This document shows positions 1-9,465 of a stretch of DNA of 64,000 bases, piece by piece. Each line of letters begins with the position of its first letter. The stretch's first letter is position 1. Source of the stretch: Betaproteobacteria bacterium (GTDB lineage: Bacteria; Pseudomonadota; Gammaproteobacteria; Burkholderiales; Usitatibacteraceae). The notes under the pieces are model-generated. The model was not told the DNA's origin. It searched no databases and worked only from the letters and a program-made list of their open reading frames with translations. Where the stretch lies: assembly GCA_016709665.1 (NCBI GenBank), contig JADJMI010000026.1:62001-126000 (forward strand), written 5' to 3'. Position numbers and translations under genes: made by a program.

Positions 1-2
1 CG

Positions 3-1138
3 GGCGAGGGCAGCACCTTCTGGTTCGTCCTGCCGATGGACCCCGCATCGGGCGCCCTCGCATCCGCGGCCGGGCCTGCGAAGGCGATGCCCGACAGCGG
101 GCGCGACCCCGAGGGCACGCGCCTGCTGCTGGTCGAGGACGACCCGATCAACCAGGAGGTCGCTCTCGAGATGCTGCGGATGGCGGGATACACCGTCGAT
201 CTCGCCGGCAACGGCGTCGAGGCGCTGGAACGCGCCCGCGCCGGGGACTACGATCTCGTCCTCATGGACGTGCAGATGCCCCTGATGGACGGCTTCGAGG
301 CCTCGCGGCAGCTGCGCGCGATGGCGCGTCACCGGGCCACGCCGATCATCGCCATGACGGCCAACGTCTACCGCGAGGACCGCGAGCGCGCCCGGCTCGC
401 GGGGATGAACGACTTCGTCGCGAAGCCCGTGGACCCGGAGGTGCTGTTCGAGGCCGTCAGCCGCTTCACCGGCACGAAGCCGCGCGCCGAGGCCCTGGCG
501 CAGTCCGCGGACCCGCAGGCGGCGTTGCGCCAACGCCTCGCCGGGCTCGAGGGCTTCGACGTCGTCGCCGGCCTGCGCTCGGTGCGCGGCAATTGGTCGA
601 GCTACGTGCGCATGCTGCGGCTTTTCGCCCGCGAGCGCGCGCGCGAGGCGCGATCGCTCGCGCCGCTCCTCGCCGCCGGGCGGCAGAGGATGCCGAGCGG
701 CTCGCGCACACGGTCAAGGGCGTGGCGGCCACGCTGGGCGCCACGGGCGTGAGCGCGATCGCCGGCCGGCTCGAGCGCCTATTGCGCGAAGGCGAGCGGG
801 ACGAAGGGAAGCTCGCGCCGGCCGTGGCCCAGTTCGAGGACGCCTGCGCGCAGATCGCGCAGAAGCTCGCCGAGGTGCTGTCCGCCGACGAAGGCGCGGC
901 GAGCGCGCCGGTCGACGCGGCGCATGCGCGCGCGGCCCTGAACGATCTCGAGGCGCTTCTCGCCGAAGACGACGTGCGTGCCGGCGCCTATTTCACCGAA
1001 CATGCCGCGCGCATCGCCTTTGCCCTCGGTCCCGTCGCGGAGGACGTGGGCCGCCATATCGCCGCCTTCCAGTTCGTCGAGGCGCTCACCTTGCTGCGGG
1101 ATGCCAGGCGCGCAGCCGGGCCGGGACTGCCGACGTGA
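3..1138 (+). CDS. Hybrid sensor histidine kinase, C-terminal part (REC + HPt), partial and frameshifted
   Basis: This is the 3' end of a hybrid kinase whose front lies outside the window. The first codons read GEGSTFWFVLP, the usual last strand of a HATPase_c domain. A receiver domain follows (LLLVEDDPINQEV, phospho-acceptor Asp in LVLMDVQMPLMDG, Lys in FVAKPVD). After about base 680 the frame changes, and the next frame carries an HPt domain with the phosphorylatable His in LAHTVKGVAATLG. Both halves are family-like and the length is one base short of a multiple of three, so one base is probably missing inside the GC-rich stretch 671-685. The stop overlaps the GTG start of the next gene (GTGA), which suggests translational coupling to the diguanylate cyclase. 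The phosphorelay partner is unknown. Confidence 0.75.
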   Translation, partial: RGQHLLVRPADGPRIGRPRIRGRACEGDARQRARPRGHAPAAGRGRPDQPGGRSRDAADGGIHRRSRRQRRRGAGTRPRRGLRSRPHGRADAPDGRLRGLAAAARDGASPGHADHRHDGQRLPRGPRARPARGDERLRREARGPGGAVRGRQPLHRHEAARRGPGAVRGPAGGVAPTPRRARGLRRRRRPALGARQLVELRAHAAAFRPRARARGAIARAAPRRRAAEDAERLAHTVKGVAATLGATGVSAIAGRLERLLREGERDEGKLAPAVAQFEDACAQIAQKLAEVLSADEGAASAPVDAAHARAALNDLEALLAEDDVRAGAYFTEHAARIAFALGPVAEDVGRHIAAFQFVEALTLLRDARRAAGPGLPT

Positions 1139-2415
1139 GCCCGGTCGACGCGGCGCGTCCCGGCGCCGACCTGCTGGAAGCCTTCCGCCAGTTCCCGACG
1201 GCGAGCGCGCTCCTCGCCCGCGACGGCTCGGTCGCGATCGCCAACAAGCGCTTCGCCGCGCGCTTCGGCCCGGAGGGCATCGCGCTCGCGAGCCGCCAGG
1301 CCGCGATCGCGAGCGCGCGCGGCCGGCCCGAGGGCTGGTGCGACGTGATGGTCACGGCCGCGGGCGCCTCGCTCGCGGCGCGGGTCATCGCCCTCACCAA
1401 CCGCGTGCTGCTGGTGGTGGACGACACCGGCGAGGGCGTGGCGGCGCAGGAACTCGCGGCGCTGCGCGAGCGGCTGGCGCGCCTGGAGAACGACACCGCC
1501 ACGGACTACCTCACCGGCGCCTGGAACCGCGCCCACTTCGACCGGGTGATCGGCGTGGAAATCGCGAGGAGCGAGGAGGGCCGCCGGTCCGTCGCCCTCG
1601 CGCTCATCGACATCGATCACTTCAAGCAGGTGAACGACCGGTTCGGCCACGCGGCGGGCGACCACGTCCTGCGCGAGCTGGTGCGGCTGATCCGGCTTCG
1701 CGTGCGCGCCGCCGACGTGCTGTTCCGGTGGGGTGGCGAGGAGTTCGCGCTCCTGGTGTCCGGGGCCGGCTACCGCGGCGCGGGCACCGTCGCCGACAAC
1801 GTCCGGCGCGCCGTGCTCGAGCACGACTTCGAGGGCGTCGGCCGGCTCACGGTGAGCGCCGGCGTGGCCGAGCACGACGTCGGCGAGGACGCCGCGGCGT
1901 GGTTCGCGCGCCTGGACGCGGCGCTGTACGAGGCCAAGCGGGCGGGACGCAACCGCGTCGTGGTCGACCGGCGCGGGGCCTCCGATTCGTGGGCCACGCA
2001 GGCCGGGGGCGCGGCGCTGCACCTGCACTGGATGGAGGGGCTGGAGTGCGGCGATCCCGTCATCGACGCCGAGCACCGGGAGATCTTCCGCCTGGCCAAC
2101 GCGCTCATCGACGCCGCGTGGGGCATCCGCGGCGCCTCGCCCCGGTTCGCCGGCGCCCTGGACGATCTCGTCGAGCACGTCGCGATGCATTTCGCCGACG
2201 AGGAGGAGATCCTCGCCGCTCGCGGCTACCTGCAACTCGAGGAGCACCGGCGCGCGCATGCCGGCCTCCTGCGCCGGGCGCGCGAGATGAGCGCGCGGGC
2301 CGCATCCGGCGACGTGCGCCCCGGCGACGTGGTGGAATTCCTGGTGCAGGACGTCGTCGCGCGTCACATCATCGCGGTGGACCGCGCCTTCTTCCCGCTC
2401 TTCGCGCCCGGCTAG
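1135..2415 (+). CDS. Diguanylate cyclase with C-terminal hemerythrin domain
   Basis: A 426-residue protein predicted to make c-di-GMP from two GTP. Residues about 1-110 look like a degenerate PAS-type sensor. The GGDEF domain (about 120-280) has the DYLTGAWNR entry motif and an active-site RWGGEEF, so it should be catalytic. An RxxD product-inhibition site (RAAD) sits upstream of the GGEEF at the usual spacing. Residues about 295-426 form a bacteriohemerythrin domain with the expected di-iron ligands (His in LHW, His in DAEHREIF, HVAMHF, EEHRRAH and HIIAVD), so oxygen or redox state probably tunes the cyclase. Start is GTG, coupled to the preceding REC-HPt gene. The stop codon shares the palindrome CTAG with the stop of the converging HD-GYP gene. 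Confidence 0.9.
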   Translation: MSPVDAARPGADLLEAFRQFPTASALLARDGSVAIANKRFAARFGPEGIALASRQAAIASARGRPEGWCDVMVTAAGASLAARVIALTNRVLLVVDDTGEGVAAQELAALRERLARLENDTATDYLTGAWNRAHFDRVIGVEIARSEEGRRSVALALIDIDHFKQVNDRFGHAAGDHVLRELVRLIRLRVRAADVLFRWGGEEFALLVSGAGYRGAGTVADNVRRAVLEHDFEGVGRLTVSAGVAEHDVGEDAAAWFARLDAALYEAKRAGRNRVVVDRRGASDSWATQAGGAALHLHWMEGLECGDPVIDAEHREIFRLANALIDAAWGIRGASPRFAGALDDLVEHVAMHFADEEEILAARGYLQLEEHRRAHAGLLRRAREMSARAASGDVRPGDVVEFLVQDVVARHIIAVDRAFFPLFAPG

Positions 2416-3452
2416 TCGGGCAGGTGGAAGTCGCGCTCCCGGAAGAGCCGCCGGCAGGCGGCCACCGCGAGGGCGTCGTAGTGCGTTCCCGCGCCGCGCT
2501 CCAGCTCCGCGAGGGCGGCCTCGATGCCCAGGGCGGGCCGGTAGGGGCGGTGGGAGACCATGGACTCCACGACGTCCGCCACGCCCACGATCCGGGCCTC
2601 GATGCCGATCGCTTCGCCCGAGAGGCCGTCCGGATAGCCCGAGCCGTCGATGCGCTCGTGATGGTGCCGCACCACGTCGGCCAGGGGCCAGGGGAAGTCG
2701 AGGTGCGCGAGCAGGTCGTGGCCCACGGTCGTGTGCGACTTCACGAGCTCGTACTCCCAGTTCGTGAGCCGGCCGGGCTTCACCAGGATCTCGGCCGGGA
2801 GCGACACCTTGCCCACGTCGTGAACCTGGCCCGCGAACCGCAGCCCCTCGCAGCGGTTCTCGTCGAAGCCGAGCTCCGCGCCGATGCCCGCGGCGAGCGC
2901 GCCCACGCGCCGCTCGTGGCCCGCCGTGTACGGGTCTCTCGCCTCGACCAGCCGCGAGACGAGGTCGATGACGCCGCGCTGCGTGGTCTTCAGGGTCTCG
3001 ATCTGCTCGAGCAGCTTGCGGTTGACCGCGTCCTGGTGGCGCGCGGCGAACTCGCCCTCGGGCAGCGTGCGCGGCGCGGCTCGCTCGGCGCCCACGAGCT
3101 TCCCGAGGGTGGCTTCGAGGTCCTCGGGGGCGAGCGGCTTCTGCAGGAACAGGTCCGCGCCGGCGGCCCGCGCGAAGCGCTCCTCGTCGGGCTTCACGTA
3201 GTTGGCCGAGTAGAAGACGAACGGGATCTTCGCGAGGAGCGGGTTCTTGTGCCATTCGTGGCACAGGCCGAAGCCGTCGAGCTCGGGCATGAGGACGTCC
3301 GAGACGACGAGGTCCGGCGGGTCGGCGCGCGCCAGGGCGAGCGCCTCGCGGCCGTTCACGGATTCGGTGACCGAGTGCCCCGCGGCCTCGAGCACCGTGC
3401 GCAGGAGATAGCGGTCGTTGGCGTGGTCGTCGACGATGAGGATGCGGGCCAT
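2412..3452 (-). CDS. Response regulator with HD-GYP c-di-GMP phosphodiesterase output
   Basis: A 346-residue two-domain protein. The N-terminal receiver (about 1-120) has the acidic pocket ILIVDDH, phospho-acceptor Asp in LVVSDVLMPELDG and the conserved Lys in LQKPL. The C-terminal HD-GYP domain (about 150-346) keeps HERRVG, the HD pair in AGQVHDVGKV, HHHERIDGSGYP and the GYP signature, so c-di-GMP hydrolysis is expected. It lies two bases downstream of the big sensor kinase on the same strand, which is its likely cognate phosphodonor. It converges on the diguanylate cyclase, so synthesis and breakdown of c-di-GMP are encoded tail to tail. Confidence 0.9.
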   Translation of the reverse strand: MARILIVDDHANDRYLLRTVLEAAGHSVTESVNGREALALARADPPDLVVSDVLMPELDGFGLCHEWHKNPLLAKIPFVFYSANYVKPDEERFARAAGADLFLQKPLAPEDLEATLGKLVGAERAAPRTLPEGEFAARHQDAVNRKLLEQIETLKTTQRGVIDLVSRLVEARDPYTAGHERRVGALAAGIGAELGFDENRCEGLRFAGQVHDVGKVSLPAEILVKPGRLTNWEYELVKSHTTVGHDLLAHLDFPWPLADVVRHHHERIDGSGYPDGLSGEAIGIEARIVGVADVVESMVSHRPYRPALGIEAALAELERGAGTHYDALAVAACRRLFRERDFHLPD

Positions 3453-3454
3453 GG

Positions 3455-6400
3455 CTAGCCTTCCGGGGCGTTTGCGGCATTGTCGCCCGCCGGGGCCGGC
3501 GGGGGGGGCGTGCCGGCGGGAGGGGCGGATGGCAGCGTGAACCAGAACCGGCTTCCCTCGCCGACGCGGCTTTCGAAGCCGATCTCCCCGCCCATTGCCA
3601 CCACCAGGCGGCGAACGATGGCGAGCCCCAGGCCGGTGCCCTCGCGCGCCGGGTCGGGATTGATCCGGGAGAAGGGCCGGAAAAGCGTCTCGCGGCCCTC
3701 CACGGGGATGCCGATGCCGGTGTCCGCGACCGTGACGCGCAGCTGCCCGGCTTCCCGCGAGGTGGTGACGGTGACGCCGCCGCGATCGGTGAACTTGAGC
3801 GCGTTGGCCACCAGGTTGTCGAGCACCTGGCGCACGCGGCGCGGGTCGGCGCGCACGCGCGGCTCGCCCGGGGTGCGATCGAGCGCGAGCGCGAGCCCGC
3901 GCGCCGACGCGTCCGCGGCGAAGGCCTCGAGACCCGCCTGGACGAGGCCGTGCAGGGGGAAGTCCTCGGCGGCGACCTGGAACTCGCCGGCCTCGATCTT
4001 GGAGAGGTCCAGCACGTCGTTGATGAGTTGCAGCAGGTGCTTGGAGGACGCTTCCACGATGGAGAGCTGCTTCGACTGCTCGGCGTTGAGGGGGCCGGGC
4101 AGGCCGGCGAGCATCACGCCGGTGAAGCCGATGATCGAGTTGAGCGGCGTGCGCAGCTCGTGCGAGACGGTCGCGAGGAAGAGGCTCTTCACGCGGTCCG
4201 CGGCGAGGGCGCGGTCGCGCGCGATCGTGAGTTCGCGCGTGCGCTCGGCGACGCGGTCCTCGAGCACGCGGTTCGCGTCCGCGAGCCGCTCGCGGGCGCG
4301 CACGAGCTCGGTCACGTCCACCGAGATGCTGCCTACCCCCGACACGGAGCCGCTCGCGTCGCGGACGGGAAACTTGGCCGACTGGTACAGGTGCCGGCCG
4401 TCCGTCCCCGCGTGGGTCTCCTGGAAGCGCATCGGCTCGCCGCTCGAGAGCACCTCGAGGTCGTTCGCGCGCAGCGCGAACGCGATGTCCGCGGGCATCA
4501 GGTCCTCGCGCAGGCGCCCCGCGATCCGCTCGAGCGGCTGGCCGACGATCCGCGCATACGTCCCGTTGCAGAGCACGCAGCGGCCCTCGCGGTCGTAGAT
4601 GGAGACGACCGCGTCGCTCGCCTCGACGATGTCCTGCACCAGGCGCATGGCCGCCTCCAGGTCCTTGCGCGCGGCGAGGTGGTCCAGCGCGAACGAGATG
4701 TCGAGGGCCATCTCGTCGAGCGTCCTCACCACGTCCTCGTCGAAGAAGCCCGTCTCGGCGGCGTAGAGATTGAGCGCGCCCACCACGCGGTTGGCCTGCC
4801 GGATGGGAAAGGCCGCCGAGGCCCCCACGCCGGCGCGCGCGGCCGCGGCGTGCCAGGGCGCGAGGTCCGGGTCGCCCGCGAAGTCGTTGGCGACCCGGTG
4901 GCGCCCGGCGCGGATGGCGAGGCCCGAAGGCCCGCGCGAAAGGGGGTCGTCTCCCCCGGCGCGGATGCGCACTTCGTCCACGTAGCCGCGGTCGTCGCCG
5001 TAGCGGGCGGCGGGCCGGAGCTCGTCGCGCTCGTCGAGCAGCCCGATCCAGGCGAAGCGCATGTGGCCGCGCTCGACCGCGTGCCGCACGATGTTCGCGA
5101 AGAGCTCCTCGCGGCTCGCGCAGCGCACGATGGCCTGGTTGGTCTGGGAGAGGAGGTCGTAGAGATCGCGCAGGCGCGCGAGGTTGCGCAGGTGCTGCAC
5201 GCGTTCGGTGGTGTCCTCCACCGTCGCGATGAAGTGCTCGACGCTCCCGTCGGGCTCGCGGATGGCCCGCACGTCGATCACGGCGTGGATCACGTGCCCG
5301 TCCTTGTGCAGGAAGCGCTTGTCGAGCCGGTAACCCTCGATCTCGCCCGCCAGCACCCGGCGGAACTGGGCGACGTCCTTGTCGAGATCGTCGGGGTGCG
5401 TGATCGCGGTCCACTCGAGTTGCTCGAGTTCCTCGCGCGGGTAGCCGAGGATCTGGCACAGGCGGTCGTTGAATCGCACCCACTGCGGGATTGCGCGGAC
5501 GTGACGGCCATCCCGGTGAAGGGCATCGAGAAGAAGAGCGAGGCCCAGTCGCGCTCGCGGCGCTGCGCCTGGTCGCGTTCGGCGAGGGCGCCGCGCTCGC
5601 GCAGGGCGGCGGAGGCCGCCTGGGCACGCCAGGCGAGCACCCCGCCCAGCAGCGAGGCGGCGAAAACGAGCGTCGCCCCGTGCGTGGCGAGGCGCGTGGA
5701 GGCGCCGGCCAGCGAGGCGATCTCGCGGCGGTCGATCTTGGCGATGACGGTCCACGGGGTGCCGCGTACCGGGCGCAGCACGGCCTGCACGGCCTCGCCG
5801 CGGTAGTCGTTCCCTTGCACGAGGCCGACGCGGCCGCGAGCCCCCATGGTCGCGGGCAGGTCCTCGCGCGAAGCGACGACGAGGGGCTCGCTCGTGGTCG
5901 GGCGGTGGCGCAGGGAGCCGAAGAAGGTGACCGAAGAGCCGACGGTGGCCGTGAGCACCGTCTCGCCGGTGCGCGTCTCGACCGGTGAATCGGTGAGGAT
6001 GGGGTAGAGGTCCCGCGCGGGATCGGACCGGAAGACGAGGCACAGCGCGATGTTGCCCCCATCCGCCAGGGAGACCGGCGCGGCGAAGTACAGCGCGTCG
6101 CGGCCGTCCTCGTGCAGCAGCTCCGAATGGGCGGGACGGCCCCGTTCGATCGCGAGGGTGCAGGCCGCCGTCGCGTTCGGGGCCGATGGCGGGAAGACGC
6201 CGGTGCGCACGAGGGCGGTGTCGTTGCCCGGGATGAATACGGCGCCCCCCTCGAAGCCGGCCTCGGCGCTCGCGCGGTCGAGCCAGGGCCAGGGCAGCGA
6301 GCCCATGTCCCCGGCGAGCGAGCGACCGTCGCCGGGGAGCTCGGCGGGATTCACGGAGGCGGAAAGGGCGGCCGAAAGACGCAGCCGGGCGGCGAGGAAG

Positions 6401-6792
6401 AGCTCGACCTGTGCGGACTTGCTGTCGGCCATGGCGGCGAGTTGCCGGTCGATTTCCTCCTCCACGCGTTCCTCGGAGCGGTGGATGGCGACGAGCAGCA
6501 CGACGGCCGCGAGGACGCCGGCGGCCAGGAGCGCCAGCGGCAGGCGGCTATCGACGGGGGCCGGGGCCGGGGATACGGACGCGGACGCCGGCGCCGCGGC
6601 GCCACGGGCGAGCAGGGCATAGAGCGCCAGGGCGGTGAGGCCGACGAACGTGAATCCCTTGACGGCGCCGAGCCACGCGATCTCGCTCGCGTCGGCCACG
6701 AAGAGCCCGAGCGCGAGGTCCGAGAACGCGATCCACGCGAGCCCCAGGGCCGCGTAGACCAGTGCGATTCGCAAAGGGCGGGACATCTGCAT
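3455..6792 (-). CDS. Multi-sensor histidine kinase (membrane, PAS-GAF-PAS, HisKA-HATPase), frameshifted
   Basis: About 1,112 residues if the frame is repaired. In order: two N-terminal membrane helices, a third at about 90-110, a periplasmic Cache-like sensor of about 220 residues, a further helix (GATLVFAASLLGG), a PAS/PAC unit (VNDRLC-type region and TVEDTTERV), a GAF domain, a second PAS, a coiled linker, a HisKA box with His in TVSHELRTPLNS, and a HATPase_c with N, G1 and G2 boxes (NALKFTD, DTGIGIP, GTGLGLAI). The frame breaks near 5,497, exactly at the entry of the first PAS; total length is consistent with one missing base. Start is taken at ATG 6,792 before two close membrane helices; ATG 6,786 is also possible. 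It is cotranscribed with the HD-GYP regulator, which supplies the missing receiver. Confidence 0.8.
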
Positions 6793-6893
6793 CGGCACGC
6801 CTCGACGCCCAAGCTCGGGAAAGTCTAAGCCCGAACCCGCCGTGCCCCTTGACATGGCGCAGCCCGGACGGGCGGTCCGCCCGGCCCTGCCCG

Positions 6894-6899
6894 TATAAT
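6894..6899 (+). promoter_or_regulatory. Candidate -10 element of the menA-like gene
   Basis: A perfect TATAAT lies 35 bases before the ATG at 6,935. The only good TTGACA upstream (6,849-6,854) is 39 bases away, too far to pair with it, so the -35 is weak or absent. Just upstream, GGGCGGTCCGCCCG forms a short inverted repeat of unknown meaning. Confidence 0.45.
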
Positions 6900-6934
6900 T
6901 CCGCCCGTCGATTCCCCCGCCTTCCCGCCCGCCG

Positions 6935-7867
6935 ATGCCCGCCTCGCCTTTCGCCGTCCCCGACGACGTCGTGCCCGGTTCCCCGCGCGCCTGGGCCGTT
7001 GCCGCCCGGCCGAAAACCCTGTGGATCGCCGCGATCCCGGTGGCCGTGGCCACCGGCCTCGCCTGGCTTCACGGTGCCGCGATCCTCGCGTGGGTGACGG
7101 CGCTCGCCCTCGCGGGATCCCTGGTCGTGCAGGTGCTCTCCAACCTGCAGAACGACGTGGGCTACACCGCGCGGGGCCTCGAGACGGGCGGGCGCGTGGG
7201 CCTGCCCCGAGCCACCGCGCGCGGATGGCTCACCCCGCGAGCGGTTCGCCGCGCGATCGGGGCCGGGGTGGCCCTGTCGGCACTCATCTGCGTGCCACTG
7301 GCGGCGCACGCCGGCTGGATTCCCGCGGCGATCGGCCTCGCCTCGACCGCCGGGGCGCTGGCGTACATGGGGGGGCCGAAGCCGATCGCCTACACGCCCT
7401 TCGGCGAGGCGACGGTGTTCGTCTTCTTCGGGCTGGTCGCGGTGCTCGGCACTTACTACCTCCATGCCGGCACCGCCGTCCCGGACGCGTGGCTCGCCGG
7501 GGCGGCCGTGGGGGCGCACGCGGCGGCGGTGCTCGCCGTGAACAACCATCGCGACTTCGAGCACGACGCGCGGACCGGGAGGCGGACCTTCGCGGCGACC
7601 TTCGGGCCGCGCGCATCGTCCGCGCTCTACGCGGTGGCGATCTGGCTGCCGTTCGCGATCGTGGCCGCGCTGGCGGCCTTTCGCGCGAGCCCGGGACTCG
7701 CGGCGCCCCTCGTCCTCGTGCCGTGGGCGGCGCGGCTGCAGCGCGACTTCGGGGCGGCGTCGGGGCTCGCCTTCAACGCGATCCTCTTCCGCACGGTGAA
7801 GCTGGAACTCGCCTTCGGGCTCGCGTTCACGGCGGGTGCCGTGGCGCAGCGTCTGCTCGGCGGCTGA
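6935..7867 (+). CDS. MenA-like UbiA-family prenyltransferase
   Basis: A 310-residue integral membrane protein with about eight hydrophobic segments, of the UbiA superfamily. It most resembles 1,4-dihydroxy-2-naphthoate polyprenyltransferase (MenA), which attaches a polyprenyl chain to the naphthoquinone ring. The first prenyl-diphosphate site reads NDVGYTARG rather than the textbook NDxxDxxxD; the second, NNHRDFEHDARTGRRT, is well formed. No other menaquinone gene is in the window and betaproteobacteria normally use ubiquinone, so the acceptor may be another aromatic ring. It is transcribed alone and converges on suhB. Family assignment is firm, the substrate is not. Confidence 0.75.
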   Translation: MPASPFAVPDDVVPGSPRAWAVAARPKTLWIAAIPVAVATGLAWLHGAAILAWVTALALAGSLVVQVLSNLQNDVGYTARGLETGGRVGLPRATARGWLTPRAVRRAIGAGVALSALICVPLAAHAGWIPAAIGLASTAGALAYMGGPKPIAYTPFGEATVFVFFGLVAVLGTYYLHAGTAVPDAWLAGAAVGAHAAAVLAVNNHRDFEHDARTGRRTFAATFGPRASSALYAVAIWLPFAIVAALAAFRASPGLAAPLVLVPWAARLQRDFGAASGLAFNAILFRTVKLELAFGLAFTAGAVAQRLLGG

Positions 7868-7879
7868 GGCGCGGCCGCC

Positions 7880-8659
7880 CTAACGGGCGTTGATGGCGGC
7901 GAGCAGCGTCGAGAAGAGCTTCGCGTTGGCCGCGACGACCCGGCCGCTCTCCAGCCAGCCTTCCTCGCCGGCGAAGTCGCCGATGAGGCCGCCCGCCTCG
8001 CGCACGAGCAGCGCGCCGGCCGCCATGTCCCAGGGCGAGAGGCCCATCTCCCAGAAGCCGTCGATGCGACCGGCCGCGACCCAGGCCAGGTCGAGCGCCG
8101 CGGCGCCCGGGCGGCGCACGCCGGCCGTCTGCTTCGCCACCGAGGCGAACATGCGCAGGTACTCGTCGAAGTTCGCGAACTCGCGGAACGGGAAGCCCGT
8201 GCCGATGAGCGCGTCCTCGAACCGGTCGTTGTTGCTCACGCGGATGCGCCGGTCGTTGAGGAAGGCGCCCGCGCCGCGCGTGGCCGTGAAGAGCTCGTTG
8301 CGGTTGGGGTCGTACACGACCGCCTGCTGCAGCACGCCCTTGTGCTTGAGGGCGATGGACACGCAATACTGCGGGAAGCCGTGCAGGAAGTTGGTGGTGC
8401 CGTCGAGCGGGTCGATGATCCAGACGTGCTCGGCCTCGGTGGCCGACTTGCCGCTTTCCTCCGCGTGGAAGGCGTGGCCGGGGTAGGCGTCGCGCAGGGT
8501 GCGGATGATGGCCTGCTCGGCGGCGATATCCACCTCCGAGACGAAGTCCGCGCGCTGCTTGCGGTGGACCGTGAGCCGGTCGAGGTCGAAGGAGGCGCGG
8601 GTGATGATCGAGCCGGCCTTGCGGGCGGCCTTCACGGCCGTCGTGAGCATCGGGTGCAT
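7880..8659 (-). CDS. suhB: Inositol-1-monophosphatase
   Basis: A 259-residue SuhB/IMPase family protein with the usual start MHPML. Metal-binding residues are visible: Glu pair in HAEESG (about 67-68), DPLDGTTN (Asp 83 and 86) and the C-terminal WDMAAGALLVREAGG. In E. coli SuhB hydrolyses inositol phosphates and also joins rRNA antitermination complexes. It is divergent from trmJ, with 68 bases between the start codons; suhB next to trmJ upstream of isc genes is the classical proteobacterial arrangement. Confidence 0.95.
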   Translation of the reverse strand: MHPMLTTAVKAARKAGSIITRASFDLDRLTVHRKQRADFVSEVDIAAEQAIIRTLRDAYPGHAFHAEESGKSATEAEHVWIIDPLDGTTNFLHGFPQYCVSIALKHKGVLQQAVVYDPNRNELFTATRGAGAFLNDRRIRVSNNDRFEDALIGTGFPFREFANFDEYLRMFASVAKQTAGVRRPGAAALDLAWVAAGRIDGFWEMGLSPWDMAAGALLVREAGGLIGDFAGEEGWLESGRVVAANAKLFSTLLAAINAR

Positions 8660-8727
8660 GGCAAAGAGCGGGGCCTTCGGGCGCCTTGCGGGCCTTGGCC
8701 GGAGTGTTCGTGAGGCAGAATTATACG

Positions 8728-9465
8728 ATGAAGGCGACTTTCGACCCCGCGCGCGTGGCGGTGGTGCTGGTGCGGCCCAGCCATCCGGGCAACATCGGCG
8801 CCGCCGCGCGCGCCATGAAGACCATGGGACTCGCGGATCTCGCGCTCGTGCAGCCGCGCCATTTTCCGCACGCCGAGGCCGACGCGATGGCCGCCGGCGC
8901 GAAGGACGTGCTCGAGCGCGCGCGCGTCTTCGACGAGCTCGCCCCGGCGCTCGCCGACCGCGAACTCGCCGTGGGGTTCAGCGCCCGCCGCCGCGACCTG
9001 TCCCACGTCCCGCGCGAGTGGCGCGAGCTGGCGCCGGAGATCCTCGCCGCGCCCGGCCGGATCGCGCTCGTCTTCGGCAACGAGACCTCGGGGCTTTCCA
9101 ACGACGAGCTGCTGCGCTGCCAGCGGTTCGCGACGTTCGCCACGAATCCGGGCTACGGTTCGCTCAACCTCGCGGCCGCGGTGCAACTCGCGACATACGA
9201 AGTCGCTTTCGCCGCCCGCCTGTTCGAGCCGGCGGCGGCGGGGCATCGCGCGCCCGCGAGCGGGGCCGACCTCGAGGGCCTGCACGCGCACCTGGCCGAG
9301 GCCCTGGTGGCCTGCGGCTTCCTGGACCCGGCGAAGCCCGGACGGCTCGACGAGCGCATGCGCCGCCTGGCCTCGAGGCCTTCCCTGGAGCGCGAGGAAG
9401 TCGATCTGCTGCGCGGGATGCTGCGCGCACTTTCCGCCCGGGACGGCGACCCGCCGGCTCAGTGA
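8728..9465 (+). CDS. trmJ: tRNA (cytidine/uridine-32-2'-O)-methyltransferase
   Basis: A 245-residue SPOUT-class methyltransferase. The N-terminal half carries the SPOUT signatures VVLVRPSHPGNIGAAARAMK, LVFGNETSGLSNDEL and NPGYGSLNLAAAVQL, the last forming the trefoil-knot S-adenosylmethionine site. The C-terminal extension matches TrmJ rather than TrmL. It methylates the ribose of position 32 in tRNA anticodon loops. The ATG at 8,728 is preferred because homology begins three residues later; an AT-rich TTATAC lies directly before it. The 3' end overlaps the convergent MFS gene by seven bases. Confidence 0.92.
   Translation: MKATFDPARVAVVLVRPSHPGNIGAAARAMKTMGLADLALVQPRHFPHAEADAMAAGAKDVLERARVFDELAPALADRELAVGFSARRRDLSHVPREWRELAPEILAAPGRIALVFGNETSGLSNDELLRCQRFATFATNPGYGSLNLAAAVQLATYEVAFAARLFEPAAAGHRAPASGADLEGLHAHLAEALVACGFLDPAKPGRLDERMRRLASRPSLEREEVDLLRGMLRALSARDGDPPAQ

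Noticed and set aside
2412..6062. Very long reading frames antisense to or out of frame with the kinases and other genes
   Set aside because: High GC makes stops rare; their translations are Arg/Pro/Ala-rich, without domains, and mirror real genes.
6849..6899. TTGACA and TATAAT as one promoter before the menA-like gene
   Set aside because: Both hexamers are perfect but 39 bases apart; they cannot be read by one polymerase.
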